13,718 bases of DNA from the NCBI GenBank assembly GCA_017549745.1, contig JAFYUA010000232.1:1-13718 (forward strand). Reading direction: 5' to 3'. Shown here in pieces: positions 7,516-13,718 of the stretch. Positions within the stretch are counted from its first letter, which is position 1; each line of letters opens with the position of its first letter. Source of the DNA: Clostridia bacterium (GTDB taxonomy: Bacteria > Bacillota > Clostridia > UMGS1810). Position numbers and translations under genes: made by a program. Below the pieces are notes generated by a model that had not been told where the DNA came from, made no database searches, and saw only the letters and a program-made list of their open reading frames with translations.

Positions 7516-9999
7516 TTATTGAACAATGGTCTCTGTGTCAGAACAAAGTGGAGTGATACATTCCAGATCATCCAGATAAAAAATCTTAATTCTATTGTCC
7601 ATTGAAGGACTGGCGGGAAAATCAAATGATGCTGACGATGTTTCTCTATCATATTGTCCTATCGCAATTTGCACCATGTTATTTCCACGATATTCCGCCG
7701 CAATCATCACAACCGAATCTTCATCAACGGGGAGCTTGGCATTCATAACAAAAGCTTCATCATCTAAAGAAGCATCTGCGCCATCTGTAATTCCAAAAAT
7801 GCGGCATATGTCGCCATTGAGATACACCGTATAGATTCCGTTTTCATAATCTTCTGGTAATGTGCAATGAAACTCATATTCACCATTTTCATCAGCAATT
7901 GACTGATCGACGCCATAAACATAACCCAAAGGAGATTTTACAATCACCGTGGCATATGTTCCGGCTTTGGTTTCGCCATATATTGAAATCTCTCTTTCGG
8001 AGCGGACAATATCATTTTCAGGGTGCCAGCTATCTAATGCATTAATCTTTTTAAAATAAGGCTGCACCGTTGGATTTACCGAGGACATCTCCACAGCTAT
8101 GGTGGCATTTGTTATATCTTCCAGGCAAACCGCAAGCTTTTTGCCGTAGTTCTGCACCAAGCCCTCAGGCTCAGGTGAGCTTTCAAGTGGAATTGCATCC
8201 ATCACTTCAAAAACTGCATTGTGCTCAGAAAGTAGATTAAGATAAATGCTTTTTCCCTTCAAAGTCAAAACAGCGCTTTTGTTGTTATTATAAAGAGTGA
8301 TATCTGCAGCTGTGTGCATGAACCAATAGTATGTAGACGGCGCAGACATTTTCACCTCATCCTGAACAATTATGCGTGTTTTGTCTGAACACATTTTTAT
8401 ACCGCGGCGTGCCGAGATAACATCGGTTTTCGATGTGCCCGAAGCTGTAGTGGCATACTCATAGACATCTGTCATGTCTAAAATTGCATAAGAACTTTCT
8501 TTACCTGAATAAAAAGCTTCAAACTCTGCAATACCACTCGTGTTTTGTCCGCAGCTTTGGTCGGGATTTATCACAATTGTATTTTGCCCCTCAGTGCGCG
8601 CTTTGTAAAAATCACTTCTGCTTCCGTCCCAATCATATCCGATAGCACCGAGGCAATGAGCAAAACGCTCACCAAGCACATCCAAAACAAAAGTGCCTAT
8701 GTCATAATGTTGATGGTTTCTGCCATTTTTGCCGCCTTTCAAAGTAACGAAAAGAGAATTATCATCCCACGAGGAGCGCATTGAGGCAAAATCATTTTCG
8801 AAAATTTTGTCCTGAGGCAAAAGTCTGTCACTTCCACCACTCTCATACCACAAAAGGTCAAGAGGAATATTTTCACCGGCAACTCCTTTTTTGGATAGAT
8901 TATCTACATGATATTTAATGTAGTGCCCAGTATTAAATCGGCTACCGAGCCACATGAATGCGGGGGAAGATATTTTTCCATCGTTAGATACATCACCATA
9001 ATTGAATACTCCTGCAGAACCATTGGCATAAATAGGAAAATCACAGGTGATTTGTATGCCTTCAGCTTTTGAAAAATCATATTCAAACGGAGCTTCCAAT
9101 GCAGGCAGCATATCAAAGTCTCCACCGACAGCACTTTCAAAGCCATCGACTGCCATTATGAGATTGCCAGTAGCATATCTCCAATAATTAAGTGTTTCTT
9201 TGTATGACCCATCTTCAGAATAAGCATTGGTACCTGCTTTCATTGAACGAATGGCATTGTTTATCATCGTATTGCACAGCTCAGTGTTCGTTTCATATAT
9301 GGCAAGTGCTCCCATGAGCACGCCCGCGTTGCAAACGACTGTCCAGTTTGAGCCGACTTCTTTGCCGTCCATACCATACACCCATTGATTATATTGCGGA
9401 GTGCCATCATATTCTTTTATTGCCGGAGTAAGACCGAAGGTTACAATTGCATTTTCTATAGCCCTCAGTTGGTCACTATCCCAAAATTTATAACACCAGT
9501 CATATGCTATAGCCATGGAGTGCATCATTTCGGCAACTTCAAGCCAATGCCACGGATTCCAGTGAGGCAATGATATGGCAGCTTCTATTTCAAGCCAAAG
9601 CTTAGCTGCATAGGCTTCGCTGTTTTCAACAGCGGCGGCGAATGCGAGACAATAAAATCTGTCCAAAACTGCCTGACTATCAATAACTCGCACATTTCCT
9701 TTTTTCTCATTCAATGCTTCTGTGTCATATTGTGTAACACCTGCACTGCAAATAGCATTTGCTTCATCTATAAGTGCATTGTACCATTGCGAAGTCAATG
9801 AATCCGCAAGGTATTTATCCTTAAGTCCTTCAAAGCTTGTGACATAAAGTCTTGGGTGACCCTGCACTATATGAGATGACAAATCCGCGTAGCTGTCGGC
9901 TTTGACAGAAGCTGTCACCGAAAAGCAATCAGGAACCGACGAGAAAACAATAGCAAGCAAAACAAAAAAGCACATCATTTTGATTATTTTGTTTTTCAT
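7516..9999 (-). CDS. Secreted heparinase II/III-like polysaccharide lyase
   Basis: An 827-residue exported paralogue of the large lyase in the same locus. Residues 1-34 are a signal peptide (hydrophobic core CFFVLLAIVF). The alpha/alpha-toroid spans about 40-380, with LPHWNPWHWLEVAEMMHS, GSNWTVVCNAG (Asn218, Asn224) and KETLNYWRY (Tyr272, the likely catalytic Tyr). The beta-sandwich spans about 400-640, with NHQHYDIGTF (His429, His431, Asp433). The predicted activity is beta-elimination on a uronic-acid polymer. The C-terminus has an Ig-like module (about 665-737) and a last module ending IKIFYLDDLECITPLC. I recognise that ending from other clostridial secreted carbohydrate enzymes, where a similar WDSL-type motif occurs. 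There is no stalk, discoidin or SLH domain, so this lyase may be freely secreted. The start at 9999 has only a weak ribosome site (AGGATGG about 8-14 bases upstream). The gene has its own promoter at 10117-10146. PL family number and substrate are unassigned. Confidence 0.88.
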   Translation of the reverse strand: MKNKIIKMMCFFVLLAIVFSSVPDCFSVTASVKADSYADLSSHIVQGHPRLYVTSFEGLKDKYLADSLTSQWYNALIDEANAICSAGVTQYDTEALNEKKGNVRVIDSQAVLDRFYCLAFAAAVENSEAYAAKLWLEIEAAISLPHWNPWHWLEVAEMMHSMAIAYDWCYKFWDSDQLRAIENAIVTFGLTPAIKEYDGTPQYNQWVYGMDGKEVGSNWTVVCNAGVLMGALAIYETNTELCNTMINNAIRSMKAGTNAYSEDGSYKETLNYWRYATGNLIMAVDGFESAVGGDFDMLPALEAPFEYDFSKAEGIQITCDFPIYANGSAGVFNYGDVSNDGKISSPAFMWLGSRFNTGHYIKYHVDNLSKKGVAGENIPLDLLWYESGGSDRLLPQDKIFENDFASMRSSWDDNSLFVTLKGGKNGRNHQHYDIGTFVLDVLGERFAHCLGAIGYDWDGSRSDFYKARTEGQNTIVINPDQSCGQNTSGIAEFEAFYSGKESSYAILDMTDVYEYATTASGTSKTDVISARRGIKMCSDKTRIIVQDEVKMSAPSTYYWFMHTAADITLYNNNKSAVLTLKGKSIYLNLLSEHNAVFEVMDAIPLESSPEPEGLVQNYGKKLAVCLEDITNATIAVEMSSVNPTVQPYFKKINALDSWHPENDIVRSEREISIYGETKAGTYATVIVKSPLGYVYGVDQSIADENGEYEFHCTLPEDYENGIYTVYLNGDICRIFGITDGADASLDDEAFVMNAKLPVDEDSVVMIAAEYRGNNMVQIAIGQYDRETSSASFDFPASPSMDNRIKIFYLDDLECITPLCSDTETIVQ

Positions 10000-10116
10000 A
10001 ACTCTACCATCCTATCTACAATCAACTTGTGAAACTAAAGTCTCAGGCAGGAGCTTTGATAAGTTTGAAAATATCCACCATATCAAACAACCAAACACCT
10101 GTCTTCTTGTAGATTC

Positions 10117-10146
10117 ATTCTATCATAGCCGATAAAGCAGCGTCAA
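10117..10146 (-). promoter_or_regulatory. Sigma-A-type promoter of the 827-residue lyase
   Basis: Minus-strand TTGACG (10146-10141) and TAGAAT (10122-10117), 18 bases apart, with an extended -10 (TGATAGAAT). The predicted start near 10110 gives a leader of about 110 bases before ATG 9999. No known riboswitch fold was recognised in the leader. The -35 box begins one base after the T-run of the lacI terminator. Confidence 0.65.
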
Positions 10147-10147
10147 C

Positions 10148-10193
10148 AAAAAAAGGCTCAGCTTTATCCTTTTTTGATAAAACTGAGCCTTTT
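10148..10193 (-). terminator. Intrinsic terminator after the LacI-family gene
   Basis: On the minus strand, an 18-base stem (AAAAGGCTCAGTTTTATC pairing with GATAAAGCTGAGCCTTTT, one G-U pair) encloses a seven-base loop. It is followed by a run of seven T ending at 10148. It lies about 18 bases after the regulator's stop codon and would separate the queA/lacI transcript from the lyase promoter. The opposite strand has only a short T-run (four T), so termination is mainly for minus-strand transcription. Confidence 0.9.
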
Positions 10194-10211
10194 ATGTCAG
10201 TTGATGATAAT

Positions 10212-11174
10212 TTAATTTGATTCTCTTTTTACTATTCCATATTTTAAATATTTCCTAATGCATATTGTGTCAGGATTATCGATAAGCTCTAAAATTGTTT
10301 CACCGGCTTTTTTCCCAACCTCGCTAAAGGGTATTGTAACACTTGTAAGTTTTGGTTTTGAATAAACAGCAGCGGCAGTTCCATCCATAGCTACAACGGC
10401 AAAATCTTGGGGAATCTTATATCCTCTTTGCTGAGCATAATCAACAAACCTTATAGCAATTGCATCGGTAAGCCCAAAGAAAGCAGTAAAATCAATCTTC
10501 TCATCCAACAACCTCTGCATCCATACATATCCGTCCTCTATATCATCACTATTGTAAATCAGATATGATGGTATCTGCAGCTTATATGCCACCATACAGT
10601 CTTTGAACCCCTGAAGCTTCTGAGTCATATTTTTCTTTACGGCGGAACCAGACCACACAGCTATTCTTTTGTGACCACCTTTTATGAGCATTTCTGTCAT
10701 TTCATAAGCCGCAAGATAGTTGTCGCATGTGACATAACTCACTCCGGATCTGTCTATGTTTCTATAGGCACACACAAACGGAATGCTTCTTTGTCTGAGA
10801 TTTTCTATGATTTCATCCTCTTTTGATGACTCAAGTCCAAACATAATTACTCCATCGGCTTCACGAACCACTCTCTCAGTGTATGACTGTATTATAATCG
10901 TAACACCTTCCTTTTCAAGTGCTTTTATCATGCCTATCATCATTTCGGCAAAGCCTTGAAATTCCGGCAATTTTCCGTCGTCAGTCGGACCAATAATTAC
11001 TATTGTACATTTTCTTTTTTCCACAAGCTTATCAGGTCTGTAGCCAAGCTCTTTCATGGCAAGCTTGATTCTTTTGGCGTTGTCATCTCTGACCTGCTGA
11101 CCTGCCAAAAATCGATTGACAGTGCTCCTGGAGGCACCCGAGAGTTTTATGATATCATCTATTGTAGCCATCAT
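10212..11174 (-). CDS. LacI-family transcriptional regulator, compact form
   Basis: A 320-residue DNA-binding regulator. Residues 3-24 form the LacI helix-turn-helix (ATIDDIIKLSGASRSTVNRF), followed by KELGYRP at 41-47. The rest is a periplasmic-binding-protein-like effector domain; SYVTCDNYLAAYEMTEMLIKGGHKRIAV and DFAVVAMDGTAAAVYSKPKLTSV match the family pattern. The hinge is unusual: from RP to the first beta strand it is about four residues shorter than in CcpA or LacI, and it lacks the AR-x-L hinge-helix motif. The family usually represses sugar-use genes until a sugar binds. The neighbouring lyase and GH88 genes are the obvious targets (inference). ATG 11174 and ATG 11171 are both possible; AGGAG lies four and seven bases upstream respectively, so the second may be the real start. 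It begins 12 bases after queA and may be co-transcribed with it. Confidence 0.9.
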   Translation of the reverse strand: MMATIDDIIKLSGASRSTVNRFLAGQQVRDDNAKRIKLAMKELGYRPDKLVEKRKCTIVIIGPTDDGKLPEFQGFAEMMIGMIKALEKEGVTIIIQSYTERVVREADGVIMFGLESSKEDEIIENLRQRSIPFVCAYRNIDRSGVSYVTCDNYLAAYEMTEMLIKGGHKRIAVWSGSAVKKNMTQKLQGFKDCMVAYKLQIPSYLIYNSDDIEDGYVWMQRLLDEKIDFTAFFGLTDAIAIRFVDYAQQRGYKIPQDFAVVAMDGTAAAVYSKPKLTSVTIPFSEVGKKAGETILELIDNPDTICIRKYLKYGIVKRESN

Positions 11175-11186
11175 AATGCTCCTTTT

Positions 11187-12212
11187 TTAAGATATAAACA
11201 TCGCATCACCAAAGCTGAAAAAACGATACTTTTCTTTGACCGCTTCGGCATATGCTTTCATGATAATCTCCTTTGACGAAATCGCGCTCACAAGCATGAG
11301 CAGAGTGGATTCAGGAAGATGAAAATTGGTGATGAGGCAGTTGACGCATTTGAAGCGGTATGGAGGATAGATGAAGATATCGGTCCAGCCGCTTGCCTCG
11401 CTCACAGTGCCACCTGATGAGGCAACAGTTTCGAGCACGCGAGTTGATGTGGTGCCCACAGAGATGACTCTGCCGCCGTTTTGCCTTGCTTCATTAATAA
11501 TGCGGGCAGTGTCGGCAGTGATGGTGTAGAATTCCGAGTGCATTTTGTGGTTTTCAACATCATCCACCTTCACAGGGCGAAATGTGCCCAGCCCCACATG
11601 CAGGGTCACATAGGCAATGTGCACTCCCTTGGCTTCGATTTGCTCCAGTAGCTCAGGAGTAAAGTGCAAACCTGCAGTAGGCGCGGCTGCCGAGCCTGTG
11701 TGACGCGAGTAGACAGTCTGATAGCGGTCGCGGTCGGCAAGCTTTGCGGTAATATATGGCGGAAGAGGCATCTCGCCGAGCTCATCGAGCACATTTTCAA
11801 AAAGTCCGTCATATTCAAAGCTCACTATGCGGTTGCCGTCGTTGACGGTTTCTTTGATTTCGGCGATGAGCTTGCCGCCTCCAAACGAAACCTTCACTCC
11901 GGGCTTGCATTTTTTGCCAGGTTTTAAAATTACCTCCCATTCGCGCTCAGATTTGCGATTGAGAAGCAAAAATTCCACCCTTGCACCTGTGCCTACCTTT
12001 TCACCGATAAGGCGGGCAGGAAGCACGCGGGTGTCATTGAGCACAAGGCAATCGCCTGCGCTCAGATAGTCAATTATATCATAAAAATGCTTGTGTTCTA
12101 TGTTGCCGTCATTTTTACCAAGCACAAGAAGCCTCGATGATGCCCTGTCGGCAAGAGGAGTCTGAGCAATCAGCTCAGGCGGCAATTCGTAGAAAAAATC
12201 ACTTGTTTTCAA
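11187..12212 (-). CDS. queA: S-adenosylmethionine:tRNA ribosyltransferase-isomerase QueA
   Basis: A 341-residue cytoplasmic enzyme of queuosine synthesis. It transfers and isomerises the ribosyl part of S-adenosylmethionine onto 7-aminomethyl-7-deazaguanine at position 34 of GUN-anticodon tRNAs, forming epoxyqueuosine. Family signatures are clear: the N-terminal YELPPELIAQTPLADRASSR, VLNDTRVLPARL (57-68), TGSAAAPTAGLHFT (172-185), HVGLGTFRPV (205-214) and NCLITNFHLPESTLLMLVSA (291-310). Length is normal. The start codon is TTG (12212-12210): an in-frame TGA lies three codons upstream, no nearby internal Met fits, and the MKTSDF N-end is family-like. The nearest ribosome-site-like AAGGAA is about 13 bases away, so initiation may be weak. 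It follows the SpoIID/LytB gene by 19 bases. The usual clostridial partner tgt is not downstream; a LacI-family gene is there instead. Confidence 0.97.
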   Translation of the reverse strand: MKTSDFFYELPPELIAQTPLADRASSRLLVLGKNDGNIEHKHFYDIIDYLSAGDCLVLNDTRVLPARLIGEKVGTGARVEFLLLNRKSEREWEVILKPGKKCKPGVKVSFGGGKLIAEIKETVNDGNRIVSFEYDGLFENVLDELGEMPLPPYITAKLADRDRYQTVYSRHTGSAAAPTAGLHFTPELLEQIEAKGVHIAYVTLHVGLGTFRPVKVDDVENHKMHSEFYTITADTARIINEARQNGGRVISVGTTSTRVLETVASSGGTVSEASGWTDIFIYPPYRFKCVNCLITNFHLPESTLLMLVSAISSKEIIMKAYAEAVKEKYRFFSFGDAMFIS

Positions 12213-12231
12213 ATTATGTCACACATTCCTT

Positions 12232-13563
12232 TCATTTAAGCTCAACACCCTGGTAGTAGAATGTGAGGATATCTTCATAAGTATGCCCCTTCTCTGCCAT
12301 ACCTTTGGCGCCATATTGGCTCATGCCTATGCCATGACCCCAGCCTGCACCATTGATGACAAATGAGTCAAAGTCGGTCACTTCGGCAGACGGAGCATAG
12401 AGCGTTGTAGAAGCCGAGCTTTTTATGTGAAAATTGTCCACAAGAGTCTGCACTGATTTGGACCCCTTGATGGTGTAGATGGAGAGCTTGCCCACACCGC
12501 GAGAGCCTATGGCATAAAGCGGCTCGGGCTTTGGAGCAGTGCCGCCCGAGGGGGTGATGGTATATTTTTGGCTATAGAGTCCGAAATAGCTGCGGGTGCG
12601 GTCATTTTTAAGCACATAGGTGCCATCGGTGCCATATATTGTGACCTCATATGTTCTGCCGAATTCATCGGCACCTGTGACCTTCATGTCGGTGATGTCA
12701 CCAATGTCTATCTCGCTTGAAGCAAGCTTTTCTTTTATCTTTTCCTTGGTGAGGGTGGCTGTCCACGATGCACGGGGGTTGTCGGTGAGTGATTCATAGG
12801 GGTCGGCCTTTGCCTGAAGATATGGCACATCATTGCCCCACACATATTTTGCATAGGCAGTAGACCCGCCGCAAGATGATGAATAAAGCGCCTCGGCAAC
12901 CGACGAGCCATACATTATTACCTCATCTTTGGTTTCCTGAGCTGCCCTTATGGTGGACTCGCTTTCGCCCGATATGCCCTGATATGCCTGGCAGTCCTGA
13001 GTGCCGCAGAGGTTAAAGCCGAGCGAGGCGTGTTTGTTCCATGTGGTGATGGTGTAGCTTCGGGCGCAAACCGCCTGAGCTTTGAGTGCTTCGATGTGCC
13101 ACGACGGGCTCATCTCTTTGCCCACAACACCTGCTATGTAGTCATTGATATTGACAAAGTTAATCACAGTGAGCTTGCCTTGTGCATCCACGATAAACAT
13201 GGCGCCGCCGCGATATACGCTGCCGTCGATGTTGACCTCGCCATTCAACGGCAGAAGCGCGAAATTGCCGCCTGTGATATTGTAGGCAGTGCCGTTTATA
13301 AGGAGCGCATCGGTGCCCGATGGTGCCACACTGAGCGTGACCTCGCCAAAGCCAAAGCCTGAGCTCACAAAGTTTGAGCCGTCCATATAGCCTGCATCAA
13401 AGCCGCCGATGGAAGCCACTGTGACCTTATCTTTGGCAGAAGAACCAAAGCTTAGACCTATTTTAACCGTTTCATATTTGGGGTCGAGAGCATATGATGA
13501 AATCGCCGACACTGAAAGAATCAGCATCAGAGCGACAACTATTTTAAGAAAATATCTTTTCAT
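12232..13563 (-). CDS. Secreted SpoIID/LytB-domain protein
   Basis: A 443-residue exported protein of the SpoIID/LytB family. SpoIID itself is a lytic transglycosylase that degrades denuded glycan strands during engulfment; other members act in wall remodelling. Residues 1-26 are a signal peptide (KRYFLKIVVALMLILSVSA). The core begins near residue 130 with NDYIAGVVGKEMSPSWHIEALKAQAVCARSY, in which Glu150 matches the catalytic Glu of SpoIID. CGTQDCQAYQG (Cys186, Cys191) and His178 may bind zinc. The C-terminal GAGWGHGIGMSQYGAKGMA (around 404-423) is the family signature. The frame is open up to an ATG at 13674, but GGAGG sits five bases before ATG 13563 and the promoter lies at 13594-13622, so 13563 is chosen. 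In many clostridia a SpoIID-like gene lies next to queA. True SpoIID versus a general family member cannot be settled here. Confidence 0.93.
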   Translation of the reverse strand: MKRYFLKIVVALMLILSVSAISSYALDPKYETVKIGLSFGSSAKDKVTVASIGGFDAGYMDGSNFVSSGFGFGEVTLSVAPSGTDALLINGTAYNITGGNFALLPLNGEVNIDGSVYRGGAMFIVDAQGKLTVINFVNINDYIAGVVGKEMSPSWHIEALKAQAVCARSYTITTWNKHASLGFNLCGTQDCQAYQGISGESESTIRAAQETKDEVIMYGSSVAEALYSSSCGGSTAYAKYVWGNDVPYLQAKADPYESLTDNPRASWTATLTKEKIKEKLASSEIDIGDITDMKVTGADEFGRTYEVTIYGTDGTYVLKNDRTRSYFGLYSQKYTITPSGGTAPKPEPLYAIGSRGVGKLSIYTIKGSKSVQTLVDNFHIKSSASTTLYAPSAEVTDFDSFVINGAGWGHGIGMSQYGAKGMAEKGHTYEDILTFYYQGVELK

Positions 13564-13568
13564 TTTAT

Positions 13569-13573
13569 CCTCC
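13569..13573 (-). promoter_or_regulatory. Ribosome binding site of the SpoIID/LytB gene
   Basis: GGAGG on the minus strand, five bases before ATG 13563 and directly before a signal-peptide-like N-terminus. This decides the start against ATG 13674, which would lie upstream of the predicted promoter. Confidence 0.85.
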
Positions 13574-13593
13574 GTATGAACATTACTGCTAAT

Positions 13594-13622
13594 ATAATAA
13601 CAGAAAAAGAGATTTTTTTCAA
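13594..13622 (-). promoter_or_regulatory. Sigma-A-type promoter of the SpoIID/queA unit
   Basis: Minus-strand TTGAAA (13622-13617) and TATTAT (13599-13594), 17 bases apart, with TG one base before the -10. The predicted start near 13587 leaves a short leader of about 24 bases containing the ribosome site. The -35 box lies just beside an inverted repeat at 13627-13647. Confidence 0.7.
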
Positions 13623-13626
13623 GTAA

Positions 13627-13647
13627 AATGTGTATAAAATACACATT
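13627..13647. promoter_or_regulatory. Inverted repeat between divergent promoters, possible operator
   Basis: Perfect nine-base arms AATGTGTAT and ATACACATT flank AAA. The repeat sits between two opposed -35 boxes and overlaps the plus-strand one by two bases, the usual place for a shared operator. The binding protein is not identifiable from sequence. Confidence 0.5.
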
Positions 13648-13674
13648 GACAGATTTTGCAACAGATGTTATCAT
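13646..13674 (+). promoter_or_regulatory. Divergent sigma-A-type promoter reading out of the window
   Basis: Plus-strand TTGACA (13646-13651) and TATCAT (13669-13674), 17 bases apart. A second possible -10, TATAAT at 13691-13696, has TTATCA 17 bases upstream (13668-13673). No start codon with a ribosome site appears before the window ends, so the gene it serves lies beyond base 13718. Confidence 0.5.
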
Positions 13675-13718
13675 TATGGTAACATTTTAATATAATCAGA
13701 TAGAGGCGCACTTTTCAA

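Noticed and set aside
10063..10088. GTTTGA...TCAAAC inverted repeat in the lyase leader, considered as the LacI operator
   Set aside because: The arms are only six bases with a 14-base gap in AT-rich sequence, which is easily expected by chance.
13564..13674. A 37-codon N-terminal extension of the SpoIID/LytB protein
   Set aside because: It would start upstream of the predicted promoter and read through the ribosome site; the downstream ATG gives a clean signal peptide.

Overview
The window looks like a piece of a Gram-positive, low-to-moderate G+C Clostridia chromosome, probably a gut or animal-associated anaerobe. The signs are S-layer-homology (SLH) surface proteins, a copper-amine-oxidase-N-type 'stalk' domain on a secreted enzyme, a SpoIID/LytB protein next to queA, strong AGGAGG ribosome sites, and sigma-A promoters with TGn extended -10 boxes. 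A Monoglobus-like or Oscillospirales-like lineage would fit, but the sequence alone does not prove it. Every gene found lies on the minus strand, so transcription runs from high to low coordinates.

Layout in transcription order: (1) 13718-11187 is a housekeeping block. Divergent promoters flank an inverted repeat, followed by a secreted SpoIID/LytB-domain protein and queA (queuosine tRNA modification, TTG start). (2) 11174-10212 is a compact LacI-family regulator 12 bases after queA, ended by a clear intrinsic terminator. (3) 9999-7516 is a secreted heparinase II/III-like polysaccharide lyase with its own promoter. (4) 7340-951 is a second transcription unit from a strong promoter. It encodes a cytoplasmic GH88 unsaturated glucuronyl hydrolase, a second and much larger modular heparinase II/III-like lyase (lyase + stalk + F5/8 discoidin + Ig-like), and a surface protein with helical repeats and C-terminal SLH motifs. 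(5) 954-1 is a second SLH protein overlapping the first by ATGA, with N-terminal SLH motifs. It runs off the left edge.

Inferred biology: this is a Gram-positive polysaccharide-utilisation locus for a uronic-acid-containing polymer. A glycosaminoglycan is the first guess from the lyase/GH88 pairing; other polyuronides are possible. The two exported lyases would cut the chain by beta-elimination to unsaturated oligosaccharides. An importer, not in this window, would bring in the disaccharides. The cytoplasmic GH88 enzyme would remove the terminal unsaturated uronate, and the LacI protein would sense a sugar product. The two SLH proteins probably decorate the wall near the enzymes; whether they bind the lyases or the polysaccharide is unknown. 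The two catabolic promoters share box sequences, 18-base spacing and a similar spacer motif, which suggests common control.

No tRNA, rRNA, CRISPR array or insertion sequence was seen. No stretch over 300 bases lacks a gene; the longest gaps (9999-10212 and 7340-7516) hold promoters, a terminator and a perfect palindrome.
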